Below are positions 42,865 to 50,825 of a stretch of 64,000 bases of DNA, piece by piece. The position numbers and the translations under genes were made by a program. The DNA comes from Mucilaginibacter sp. (GTDB lineage: Bacteria > Bacteroidota > Bacteroidia > Sphingobacteriales > Sphingobacteriaceae). The stretch spans positions 1 through 64,000 of the forward strand of contig JAQBOM010000023.1 of the NCBI GenBank assembly GCA_028288025.1. The letters are read 5' to 3'. Below the pieces are notes generated by a model. That model was not told the origin of the DNA and did not search any database. It saw nothing but the letters and a program-made list of their open reading frames with translations. Numbering within the stretch: the first letter of the stretch is position 1; each line of letters starts with the position of its first letter.

Positions 42865-43512
42865 ATGAGCGTTGAACAACTGGAACAGTACATCACCACA
42901 GCCGACCTTGGCGCGCTGAACGATATGCTTGTAAAAGAGCCCGCCCTGGCAAAAAGCCGTACCAGTCACCAGGTTTCGCCGCTTATGTTATCCTGTTATT
43001 ATAAAAAGCCCGAAGTGACCAGCCTGCTGCTTAAATACCTGGATGAGATCAATTTATTCGAAGCTTCGGCGGCGGGCAAGTTTGATGTGGTAGCGCACCT
43101 GGTTTATAACCATCCTGAATCCATAAATGCTTTTGCCGAAGATGGGTTTACCCCGCTGGGACTGGCCTGCTATTTCGGGCAGTATGAAGTAGCGCGCTAC
43201 CTGGTATTAAAAGGCGCCGATGTAAACCTGCCGTCGAACAATGGCTTTGGCGTTTATCCTATTCATTCCGCTGCAGCGGGAAATTATACCCAGATCGTGC
43301 GGATGCTGATCGAGGCCAACGCGCTGGTAAATGTAAAACAACAGGCAGGGTCAACACCTTTACATGCTGCTGCGCAAAACGGCAACATCGACCTGCTTAT
43401 CCTGTTGCTGGAGCATGGCGCCGACGTGAACGTACGCATGGAAGGCGGCAAGCTACCTGCCGACCTGGCCCGTGAAAAAGGGTTTACAGAGATCGCGGAA
43501 GTGTTGGTTTAG
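42865..43512 (+). CDS. Ankyrin repeat protein
   Basis: A 215-residue protein consisting largely of five to six ankyrin repeats from about residue 30 to 215. Clear units are DGFTPLGLACYFGQYEVARYL, then VYPIHSAAAGNYTQIVRMLI, then GSTPLHAAAQNGNIDLLILLL and GKLPADLAREKGFTEIAEVL. There is no signal peptide, so it is probably cytoplasmic. Such proteins mediate protein contacts; the partner is unknown. It is divergent from ftsK across a 171-base gap. The gene seems complete. Confidence 0.9.
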   Translation: MSVEQLEQYITTADLGALNDMLVKEPALAKSRTSHQVSPLMLSCYYKKPEVTSLLLKYLDEINLFEASAAGKFDVVAHLVYNHPESINAFAEDGFTPLGLACYFGQYEVARYLVLKGADVNLPSNNGFGVYPIHSAAAGNYTQIVRMLIEANALVNVKQQAGSTPLHAAAQNGNIDLLILLLEHGADVNVRMEGGKLPADLAREKGFTEIAEVLV

Positions 43513-43726
43513 TGGTTAGAGATTAGAGGTTGGAGGTTAGTCCGGAAAGTCAGTAAAGTCCGACCGAGTGCCGCTTTAGCGTAGCGGTGGCGCAAAGAAG
43601 CTGCAACTGATGTTTCGATTAAAATAACTTAAGTTTTATAGAGATTAGAAATTGGATAGGAGCTTTTTTCAAGATCGCTCTTGAAAAACGATCAGCGAAA
43701 TTCCATAATCATATAAATCAGCGGTC

Positions 43727-43757
43727 AAAAAAATAGCCAGGGACCTCTCCCCGGCTA
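43727..43757 (-). terminator. Terminator-like hairpin, minus strand
   Basis: On the minus strand TAGCCGGGG and CCCTGGCTA pair with a small internal mismatch around AGAGGT, followed by TTTTTTT. It has no obvious upstream gene within 300 bases. Confidence 0.5.
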
Positions 43758-43857
43758 CAACGAAACCTATTATAACTATTAAACTTAACTAAAACTTTAA
43801 GCTTTTTCTTTTTATACGATATTGTTTTTGTGAAAGTTTCGTATTATCTTCGTTTTA

Positions 43858-43895
43858 TAAAAAAAAATCCCCAAACCTCGCGCCGGGGACTTTTT
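43858..43895 (-). terminator. Terminator of the beta-barrel gene
   Basis: On the minus strand AAAAAGTCCCC pairs with GGGGATTTTT around GGCGCGAGGTTT, followed by a long T-run. It lies 190 bases downstream of the beta-barrel stop codon. The stem could also work on the plus strand. Confidence 0.65.
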
Positions 43896-44086
43896 GATTT
43901 GATAAATTATTGATGAGCAGGGCGCTCAATGAACTAACTTATACGGCGGCTTTTTATTTAAGGTTACAAGGTTTTGAATTTTTTTGTTAACCAAAGCCGT
44001 ACTATAACAAAAGCCCGCTTTATTTGGCATTCTCCATGTCAATTCGAAATCCATTGCGGATATTATATGCGATATTCAGCGCGTGA

Positions 44087-44746
44087 TCAAAATATTAAAA
44101 ATGCCGACAGTTGTACGCCCGACGTTACCAGGTTGAGGTTCAAGTTGTACCCGCTATTGCTCCCTTGCATAGTGTTGTTCGATTTGTAATTATTATAACT
44201 AAGGTTTGCCAGCGTTGCCGCAAAACCAATGTGTTTTAATGGATAATATACCAGGTCGAGCCGTAAACCAGCACTATAATTATTTGTGATGCTATTTTCG
44301 TCGTAAATGCTCGGAGACGGAACATTGGTTGTTTTTTGTGTTCCCCGGTCGTAACCCAGGTAAGGGCCAGTACGGAAACCAATTTTATTTTCGTATAAAA
44401 AATATTTCCTGATGAAAACAGTTCCGCCAACATCGCTATTAGCTTGTTTTTCTATGCCATTAACAAAGCCGCTATAATTTATTAAGCTGTGTGAATAAGT
44501 TAAAGTGGCCCCTATATCCAAATTGCTTGCGATGAAATAATTATATGTGGGGCCAAAATTTAAATTGGTGTACCGGGTGACATACGTTTGCCTTGAAAAG
44601 TCTGCGGGATTAATGTATACGTGATCGGATCTATTGGAGTTGAAGCCGAAATAGAATCCCAGGTTTTGTGTCCCGGTGGTGGTTTGTGCATTTGAAAATT
44701 GAATGGTCAATAAAAATGCTGCAATTAAAATCAAAAGTTTGTTCAT
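44087..44746 (-). CDS. Outer-membrane beta-barrel protein
   Basis: A 219-residue exported protein. The signal peptide covers about residues 1-20 (LLILIAAFLLTIQFSNAQ). The mature part shows alternating hydrophobic strands (LGFYFGFNSN, DIGATLTYSHS, GTVFIRKYFLY, IGFRTGPYLGYDRG, HIGFAATLANLSY) and ends in LSAFLIF, with the C-terminal aromatic residue expected of barrel proteins. It is probably an eight-stranded barrel. The function is unknown. It is a singleton with its own terminator. Confidence 0.82.
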   Translation of the reverse strand: MNKLLILIAAFLLTIQFSNAQTTTGTQNLGFYFGFNSNRSDHVYINPADFSRQTYVTRYTNLNFGPTYNYFIASNLDIGATLTYSHSLINYSGFVNGIEKQANSDVGGTVFIRKYFLYENKIGFRTGPYLGYDRGTQKTTNVPSPSIYDENSITNNYSAGLRLDLVYYPLKHIGFAATLANLSYNNYKSNNTMQGSNSGYNLNLNLVTSGVQLSAFLIF

Positions 44747-44928
44747 GTGGTTTATTGGTTAGTTTGAGTTGCTTGAACGAGGGGATGCCATGAATATTTC
44801 ACAAAATAACCGGTGAGATAATATATATTAAATAAACTTTTTTTTCTATAATATATGACCTGGAAGCACGTTATAACTAAATTTTTAGTTGTTAAAAACG
44901 ACGTTTAACGATGCAAATTGACTACAAT

Positions 44929-45672
44929 TCATCTGTCATTATTGTATAACGCCTGGCATATATTGCAATAAAAACTTCTACGGTTGCTTTTGCCGGTATT
45001 GGCCCTGTTGAACGGTACATGATCGCGCGGGCATATCTTTTTGTTGTAGGCCAGCCAATGCTTTTTTAGGGTAAACTCTTTTTTCCATTCCAGGAAATCG
45101 AAGCTGTAGTTAACGGCTTCGGCAACCAGTTCGTTTAACTTTTTGGACGGCATCTTACCGATCACGCTTAGCGGGTGAATGCGGGTGCGGAACAGCACTT
45201 CATTTTTAATAATATTACCCACGCCGGCGAATAACTGCTGATCCATCAGCGCGTCGCAGGCCAGCAGGGCGGGTTTTTCTTTTAATTTTTGGATGGCTTT
45301 TTTGGCGCTCCAGGTTGGGCTGAGCACATCGGCCGACCAATCGTAAATATCGTCGAGGGATTCGTCGATCACTTTCACAGAACACGCATAAAAATTTAAC
45401 CCGCCGTTTTCAAACTGCAGGTGCAGGCGGGGCGGCCGGTCGGAATGCTCATTAATCCGGTATGAGCCAAACAGCATAAAATGGATACGGATAGTAAACT
45501 TAGGGAAGCATATCAAAAAGTGTTTCCCCCAGCTTTTGAAACCCGTTAAGGTTTGGCCCGCGAGTGTTGCGGCGTCGAGCGCTTTGGTATTTCCGCCTGC
45601 TTCGATTACACGCCGGTTTGTGAATTGTTGTACAGCCTCTTTTAAAATTACGATCGACGGCCCTTCAGGCAT
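44929..45672 (-). CDS. Fpg/Nei family DNA glycosylase (endonuclease VIII-like)
   Basis: A 247-residue base-excision repair enzyme. After removal of Met, the catalytic Pro2 and Glu3 are in MPEGPSIVIL. SWGKHFLICF carries the conserved Lys, and the helix-two-turn-helix is in DQQLFAGVGNIIKNEVLFRTRIHPLS (positions 143-168). A C-terminal zinc finger has two visible Cys pairs or equivalents (KKICPRDHVPF and FYCNICQALY), with an Arg (SNRR) at the tip. This arrangement is closer to Nei/endonuclease VIII than to MutM. The gene is complete and stands alone. Confidence 0.9.
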   Translation of the reverse strand: MPEGPSIVILKEAVQQFTNRRVIEAGGNTKALDAATLAGQTLTGFKSWGKHFLICFPKFTIRIHFMLFGSYRINEHSDRPPRLHLQFENGGLNFYACSVKVIDESLDDIYDWSADVLSPTWSAKKAIQKLKEKPALLACDALMDQQLFAGVGNIIKNEVLFRTRIHPLSVIGKMPSKKLNELVAEAVNYSFDFLEWKKEFTLKKHWLAYNKKICPRDHVPFNRANTGKSNRRSFYCNICQALYNNDR

Positions 45673-45835
45673 GTTTAATTTTTAGGTAATACAGGCAAAT
45701 ATTGCGCCAGTGGCATAAACCATGGCGGTTATATTTTGGCTAATTAACTTAAAATATATATTATTAGGATTTTTATTTTCTTATTAATATAAATTCCTCT
45801 ACCTTTACGTCACGCAACCCTAACTATTTTGAACT

Positions 45836-46033
45836 ATGCCTATTAAACCCGAACTAAAGTCGGTAATTGAAGAAATTACCTGCCCTGTGCACCACCAGCA
45901 CCCGGTACTTACCATCGCAGAGGACGACAGTATTAAACTAACCTGCTGTTGTGCCGAATTTAAAGTGCAGTGCTATCACCTGCTAAAGAAATTCTTAGGC
46001 GGCCAGGATGATAACAAGGGTTTAAAGAAATAA
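45836..46033 (+). CDS. Small Cys/His-rich protein
   Basis: No family is recognised. The 65-residue product is MPIKPELKSVIEEITCPVHH and onward, with a C-x2-H-x2-H beginning (TCPVHHQHP) and a later CCC-x6-C cluster (KLTCCCAEFKVQCYHLL). Together these could bind one zinc ion. The Lys-rich tail GGQDDNKGLKK is basic and polar. It is convergent with the kinase gene, whose stop codon is only eight bases away. The ORF is short but the composition is protein-like. Confidence 0.55.
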   Translation: MPIKPELKSVIEEITCPVHHQHPVLTIAEDDSIKLTCCCAEFKVQCYHLLKKFLGGQDDNKGLKK

Positions 46034-46040
46034 CCCGCTC

Positions 46041-48050
46041 CTATTTATCCAGCGGTAAGGTAAAGTAAAAAATGGAGCCTTTATCCACCTCGCTTTCGGC
46101 CCATATTTTGCCGTTATGGCGCTGTATGATCTCTGCGCTCAGGTAAAGGCCTATGCCAAAGCCGGATATATATTTGGTTTGGGGGCTGTCGGCCCTGAAA
46201 TAACGTTCAAACAGCTTGTCCATGTCCTCCGGCTTTATGCCGATACCTTCGTCGTGCACGCTTACCTGTGCCACGTTGCCGGCTGCGCCGCAGGTTACGG
46301 TAATGGTTTTGTTTTTTGCCGAATACTTCACCGCGTTGCTGAGCAGGTTGATGATCACCGATCCTATTTTGTCCTGGTCGGCGTGTATGGTTATGGGTTT
46401 TTCAATGATACATTCCAGCTTATGGCCCGGGCCGGTTTGCCTGATCTCGTCGGTCATGGCCAATACCAGCTCATCAAGCATAAAGTCGTGCTTATTAAGC
46501 AATATTTTACCCGACTCCAGCCGAGATACATTCAGGAAGCCGTTGATCATGGTACCCATGCGCCGTACCTGTGTGTTTACTTTATCTAACGCGCCCGACG
46601 CGAAGGTATCCTCTTCCTTTAATGCCTTTGCATGCAACATTTGTACGTAGGCGCTCAGCGAGGTAAGCGGCGTCTTCAGTTCGTGGCTAACCATCCCGAT
46701 AAAATCATTTTTGCGTAATTCATCAGATTTTTGCTCCGTAATATCCAGTGCGGCGCCCACAAACCGGGTTGGCTTGTCGTTTTCATCAAAATAAGCTTTG
46801 CCCCTGGCACGTACCCAGCGTATTTTTTGGTCTTCGGCGCCAACGGTGCGGTATTCCACGTCATAGTCGCCATTGCTCACGGCTTTAATGAAAACGTTGT
46901 TGATGACCTCAGCTACCTTGTCTCTATCATCAGGATGCAGGCCGGTTATAAAATCTTTTTCGTAGGTTACGATATCTGAATGGCTTATGCCGAAAAGGGT
47001 ACGGCAGCGCTTATCCCACTCCATAGTGCCTTTTACAAGGTCCATATCAAAAGTACCGAGTTGGGCGGCTTTAATAGCCAGCTTTAGCTTATCTTTTTCA
47101 CGTTTAAGGTCATTTTTGGCATTCACCATTTCCGTCACCTCGAAAACAAAAACCAAAATGCCATCTACCTTACCTTCGCCGTTAAGCCTGGCCTGGTATA
47201 TGAAATTAAAATAGCGGTCCTCTACAGGCTGGTTTTTACCACGTGCCAGCGGAATTAGCAGCCCGTTGCCTTCAAATGTTTCCCCTGTAGTATAAACGCC
47301 CTGTAAAATATCCCAAATAGGCTGGCCCTTAACCTCCGGAACAGCCGCTAATAAGGGTTTACCCAGTAATTGCCGCCCCGGAAAAAGTTGCTGATAGGGC
47401 TTGTTAACCAATTCGAAAACCAGGTCTGGCCCATCCAAAATACAAATACCCGCGGGGGCCTGCATAAAAAAGCTCCTGAGCCTGTCGCGCTGGCTTTCGG
47501 TTTCGGCTTTAGAAACTTCCAGCTCCCGCTTATTTTCTTTTAGTTCTTTAAGTGCCCTTACCGTTTCGGTGGTTTCCACCACGGTTACCAAAACGCCGCC
47601 TACCTTGCCGTCATCCAGTTTTATGGGGCTGTAGCAAAAATCAAAAAAACATTCCTCCACATACCCATTCCGCTCAAGCGGCAGCATAAAGTTTGGGAAG
47701 CCTACTGCCTGGCCGTTCATCACCCCTTCAAACATCGACCCGATAATGTGCCATATCTCTGCAAAGGTTTCCCTTGTGCTTATCCCCATGGCCTGCGGGT
47801 GCTTGGTGGCGCCCAATATCGGCCTGTATCCATCATTGTACAGTTGTGTATACCCTTCGCCCCAGGCGATATACATCGGGAAATAGCTGTTTAGCATCAG
47901 GCTTACCGAGGTACGCAAAGCCGAAGGCCAGGTTGAAGGGTCGCCGATGGGTGTTTTCGACCAGTCGATTGACCTGATCAGCTCGCCCATTTCGCCGCCG
48001 CCTTCCAAACATTGGTGGTACACTGTTTTAATACCGTCCGTTTCGGGCAT
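46041..48050 (-). CDS. PAS-domain sensor histidine kinase
   Basis: A 669-residue soluble histidine kinase. It has three PAS-like sensor units (about 35-165, 185-310 and 325-440; the third ends in FVGAALDITEQK). The HisKA dimerisation box is IGMVSHELKTPLTSLSAYV (phosphoacceptor His at about 453), and the HATPase domain follows (about 540-665) with N-box LLSNAVKYS, DEGIGI and GFGIGLYLS. No membrane helix is seen, so it senses a cytoplasmic signal. No response regulator is adjacent. A TAATTTTG box precedes it at 48075-48082. Confidence 0.93.
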   Translation of the reverse strand: MPETDGIKTVYHQCLEGGGEMGELIRSIDWSKTPIGDPSTWPSALRTSVSLMLNSYFPMYIAWGEGYTQLYNDGYRPILGATKHPQAMGISTRETFAEIWHIIGSMFEGVMNGQAVGFPNFMLPLERNGYVEECFFDFCYSPIKLDDGKVGGVLVTVVETTETVRALKELKENKRELEVSKAETESQRDRLRSFFMQAPAGICILDGPDLVFELVNKPYQQLFPGRQLLGKPLLAAVPEVKGQPIWDILQGVYTTGETFEGNGLLIPLARGKNQPVEDRYFNFIYQARLNGEGKVDGILVFVFEVTEMVNAKNDLKREKDKLKLAIKAAQLGTFDMDLVKGTMEWDKRCRTLFGISHSDIVTYEKDFITGLHPDDRDKVAEVINNVFIKAVSNGDYDVEYRTVGAEDQKIRWVRARGKAYFDENDKPTRFVGAALDITEQKSDELRKNDFIGMVSHELKTPLTSLSAYVQMLHAKALKEEDTFASGALDKVNTQVRRMGTMINGFLNVSRLESGKILLNKHDFMLDELVLAMTDEIRQTGPGHKLECIIEKPITIHADQDKIGSVIINLLSNAVKYSAKNKTITVTCGAAGNVAQVSVHDEGIGIKPEDMDKLFERYFRADSPQTKYISGFGIGLYLSAEIIQRHNGKIWAESEVDKGSIFYFTLPLDK

Positions 48051-48074
48051 ACGTTGATGTTTGTAGGTTTATAG

Positions 48075-48082
48075 CAAAATTA
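48075..48082 (-). promoter_or_regulatory. -7 box for the PAS histidine kinase gene
   Basis: TAATTTTG on the minus strand, 24 bases before the ATG, fits TAnnTTTG. Confidence 0.45.
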
Positions 48083-48249
48083 AAAATAGGGGAATTATTC
48101 CCAAACAAATTGTCCTTTAAAAAAACTCAATGAATTAAAAAGATAAATGTTTTAAGTATTTCAAAAATTAATTTCGAAGAAATAAATTTTGGCAACGTTT
48201 TTGATTTACTTTCTGAAATTTAATTATTAACTAATTAAACACAACTACC

Positions 48250-48534
48250 ATGAACACATCATCGACAAACATATTCCCAATAGAGGGATTTAATATTCAC
48301 TTTAACACCACCTATAAAGGTGACGAAATAACCCTGGACGTAGTTTCGGATAACGACCGTTTTACCGTGCTGCATAATGATAAAACCATTGGCCATATAA
48401 AGGTTGGCAGCATCAGGCATACCTGGTATGTTGTGGACAGCAATTACACCCCGCCATACCTGGTTGACGAAATTGGCAACCGTATTGCTGCAGAGTATCG
48501 CATGGCCACAAGCGGGAGGCTTGCGGCAGCATAA
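48250..48534 (+). CDS. Uncharacterised 94-residue protein
   Basis: No family is recognised. It reads MNTSSTNIFPIEGFNIHFNT and is beta-rich with a central GDEITLDVVSDNDRFTVLH, a turn HNDKTIGHIKVGSI, and a short helical tail EIGNRIAAEYRMATSGR. It has no signal peptide. It is transcribed away from the kinase gene across a 199-base AT-rich gap and has a strong terminator 35 bases downstream, which supports it being a real gene. Confidence 0.65.
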   Translation: MNTSSTNIFPIEGFNIHFNTTYKGDEITLDVVSDNDRFTVLHNDKTIGHIKVGSIRHTWYVVDSNYTPPYLVDEIGNRIAAEYRMATSGRLAAA

Positions 48535-48568
48535 AACGGCTCTTTAAAGTTTTCGCCTTATCCGTATC

Positions 48569-48625
48569 AGCCGGATGATCCGGCGACTGACGTGAGTCGG
48601 GCGCCCAGGTCATCCGGCTTTTTTT
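48569..48625 (+). terminator. Two-part terminator after the 94-residue gene
   Basis: AGCCGGATGA (48569-48578) pairs with TCATCCGGCT (48610-48619), followed by TTTTTTT. Inside the loop CGACT...AGTCG forms a second short stem. Confidence 0.85.
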
Positions 48626-48636
48626 GTATATAACCC

Positions 48637-48660
48637 GTCATTGCGAAGTACGAAGTAATC
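48637..48660. repeat. Half copy of the GTCATTGCGA element
   Basis: GTCATTGCGAAGTACGAAGTA is the variant of the 3322-3412 element with the 'AGTACGAAG' body. The second arm is missing. Confidence 0.5.
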
Positions 48661-48901
48661 TATATGCTGTGCAGATGAAAAAGATAGGTGACTGTAGGGA
48701 GAATTAGCCGTGTGCAAATTGGCGCAACACGTGGAAAGGGTCGCTACCTTCACAACTATAAGTTGTAAACTTTTTTTTGTTTTTTTTTAAACTGCTTTTT
48801 AATTTCGACCCGTATTTAGCCGAACATGGTTTGCCTTCCCTAATTGGCAAACAGCTTTACGGCCGTTGTATTTTATCATTAATTATCTAAACCGATTGAA
48901 G

Positions 48902-49099
48902 ATGAAAAACAAGGATTTTGCAATTGCCTATTTAAAGGCGGTGGAAAAGAAGCACAAAAACTATTTTGATTCAGCCAGGCTGAATATTATTAAGTGTGTC
49001 GAGATCAAAGGCGAAAGCCTGGTGAGCGTGCATGTAATTAATGACGCCATCCCAACGGACATACGGTATGATATTGAAGAAATGTTTTGGCGTGATTAA
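48902..49099 (+). CDS. Uncharacterised 65-residue protein
   Basis: No family is recognised. It reads MKNKDFAIAYLKAVEKKHKN, a helical and basic start, then a strand-rich KCVEIKGESLVSVHVIND and an acidic tail IRYDIEEMFWRD. Translation is preferred from the ATG at 48902 because a longer frame from 48866 has no supporting signal. A terminator follows at 49186-49211, and a small inverted repeat TATTGTAA...TTACAATA lies just after the stop codon (49105-49127). Confidence 0.55.
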   Translation: MKNKDFAIAYLKAVEKKHKNYFDSARLNIIKCVEIKGESLVSVHVINDAIPTDIRYDIEEMFWRD

Positions 49100-49185
49100 A
49101 TTACTATTGTAACTTTGTATTACAATAAATGAAAGAGCCATACCGTTAGCTTATTCGTAATAAGCCGAAACGTTATTGCCGCTAC

Positions 49186-49211
49186 TGCCCGTCATCGTCA
49201 CGGGCATTTTT
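49186..49211 (+). terminator. Terminator after the 65-residue gene
   Basis: TGCCCGT pairs with ACGGGCA around CATCGTC, followed by TTTTTG. It lies 87 bases past the stop codon. Confidence 0.75.
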
Positions 49212-49318
49212 GTTTTAGGGGGTTTTTCCGCTTAGCTTTTTAATTTCCGCATCAAAATCCGACACAAAGTTTTGATCCTGGATAACCCTGAATTTATCCT
49301 ATTCTTTTTCGGCCATCA

Positions 49319-49415
49319 AACTGTATCATGTGTATCATCTGTATCATGTGTATCATCTGTATCACACTGTATCAAGTGTATCACCTGTCTCACTTTCAAA
49401 AAATGATACAGTTTA
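49319..49415. repeat. TGTATCATSTG decamer array
   Basis: About eight tandem copies of a ten-base phrase (TGTATCATGTG, TGTATCATCTG, TGTATCACACTG, TGTATCACCTG), then TGATACAGTTT in reverse orientation. AAAGGTAAAAGGCGAAAGG phrases follow at 49424-49450. The rest of the 49100-49460 gap holds only the terminator and the small inverted repeat. Confidence 0.7.
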
Positions 49416-49460
49416 AGGTGAAAGGTAAAAGGCGAAAGGTAAAAGGTCGGGTTTCCAGAA

Positions 49461-50825
49461 TCATGCCCCCGGCGCGCCAAACTGCAGGATAAATGCCGAG
49501 CCGATGCCGCTGGTGGATTGTACCTGTATATTGCCCTTGTGCAGCAGCATAATTTGCTTGCACAAACTTAGGCCGATCCCGCTGCCGGCCTTACGGGTGC
49601 TGAAAAAGGGGATAAATATTTTGTCGAGCAGCTCGGGCGGCATGCCCATGCCATTGTCGCCTACTTTTACCAGTGTTTTGTTATTGGCCTGTACCTCGGC
49701 TGATAGCGTGATACGCGGCTCGTTACGCTCCTTTACGGCTTCAACCGCGTTTACCAGCAGGTTGATCATTACCTGCTCGATGAGGTTAAGATCGGCTTCG
49801 ATGGCCAGGGTGGGATCGCGCAGGATGATCTCGAGCTCAATATGCTTTTTCTCAAATGTGGGCCGCATCAAACTGTTGAGCGTTTCGAACAGGTTGCGAA
49901 CCAGTATTTTGGTGAGGTCGAGCCTGGTTATTTTGTTAAGGCTGCGGTAGCTCTCGGTAAATTTGAGCAGCCCCTCGCTGCGCCGTTTTATGGTATCGAT
50001 GCCGAGCTCCAGATCCTCCAGCTGGCTGCTTACCGGGCTGTTTTTTATTTCGGGGCTTTGCAGCCGATTTTTCAGTGTATCCGCCAGCGACGAGATGGGC
50101 GCCACGGAGTTCATGATCTCGTGCGTCATTACGTTCAGCAGCTTTTGCCAGGCCTTTGATTCGGTTTCGTCGAGCGCTTCGCTCACGTTCTGGAAGGCTA
50201 CAAGCTTATAAACTTTGTCGTCACTGCGCAGCATGCTGGCCGTCACCAAAATTTTTACCAGTTGCTGGTTGCGGGTGATAGTAATGATCTTAGCGTCGCC
50301 GGGCTTTAATTTGATGATCTCGTTATAGAGGCCTTCTTCGCGCTTCTCAAGCGAATGGATGGTTTTTAAATAAGGCACGCCAATGAGCTTTTTGAAGGCC
50401 TCGTTTATCCATCCTGTTTCGCCGTTTTCCTGCTCGTACGACAGGATGCCGGTATCCACCAGTTCGAGTATTTTTTGCAGGTAGTGGTATTGTGTTTCGC
50501 GTTCACGGCTGATGAGTTTAAAGGTGGTGTTGATCTCGTTAAAACCCTTACGCAGCGGTTTCAGCTCGGTAGGTGCCTTCCGCACATCAAAGTGCCGCGA
50601 GAAATCACGGTAATGGATGGATTCTACAAATTGGCTCACCTCATCCTGCGCTTTTTTTTGGAAGCGTATCAGATCGATCACCTCAAATACGCACAACGGA
50701 ACAGTTACCACCAGGAATAAAATATAATCGCGCGCAGTGAGTACCAGCGCCGATGTTACGGTGAGCGTAGCAAACAGGATGAGTACACGCAGCACCAGCC
50801 GCCATTCATATCGCTTAAATATCAT
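49461..50825 (-). CDS. NtrB/NtrY-type membrane sensor histidine kinase
   Basis: A 454-residue kinase with two membrane helices at the N-terminus (about 12-32 and 34-50, VLILFATLTVTSALVL and YILFLVVTVPLCVF), a HAMP- or PAS-like stretch (about 60-215), then a HisKA-like box KLLNVMTHEIMNSVAPISSL (His at about 240) and an HATPase domain to the C-terminus (NLLVNAVEAV, GDNGMGMP, KAGSGIGLSL). The gene starts within the last eleven bases of the regulator gene upstream, so the two are coupled. It controls the efflux cluster by inference from position. Confidence 0.92.
   Translation of the reverse strand: MIFKRYEWRLVLRVLILFATLTVTSALVLTARDYILFLVVTVPLCVFEVIDLIRFQKKAQDEVSQFVESIHYRDFSRHFDVRKAPTELKPLRKGFNEINTTFKLISRERETQYHYLQKILELVDTGILSYEQENGETGWINEAFKKLIGVPYLKTIHSLEKREEGLYNEIIKLKPGDAKIITITRNQQLVKILVTASMLRSDDKVYKLVAFQNVSEALDETESKAWQKLLNVMTHEIMNSVAPISSLADTLKNRLQSPEIKNSPVSSQLEDLELGIDTIKRRSEGLLKFTESYRSLNKITRLDLTKILVRNLFETLNSLMRPTFEKKHIELEIILRDPTLAIEADLNLIEQVMINLLVNAVEAVKERNEPRITLSAEVQANNKTLVKVGDNGMGMPPELLDKIFIPFFSTRKAGSGIGLSLCKQIMLLHKGNIQVQSTSGIGSAFILQFGAPGA

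Larger units (their letters stand above)
43513..44086. other. Gene-free gap with two minus-strand terminator-like hairpins
   Basis: These 574 bases start with GGTTAGAGATTAGAGG and AGTCAGTAAAGTCCG phrase repeats. Two hairpins with T-runs on the minus strand follow (43727-43757 and 43858-43895). The 100 bases between them (ACTATTAAACTTAACT and similar) could be a short untranslated RNA, but no promoter box is clear. The last 190 bases before the beta-barrel stop codon show nothing else. Confidence 0.45.

Noticed and set aside
49319..49415. CRISPR array
   Set aside because: The units are ten bases with no spacers, and no cas genes are near.
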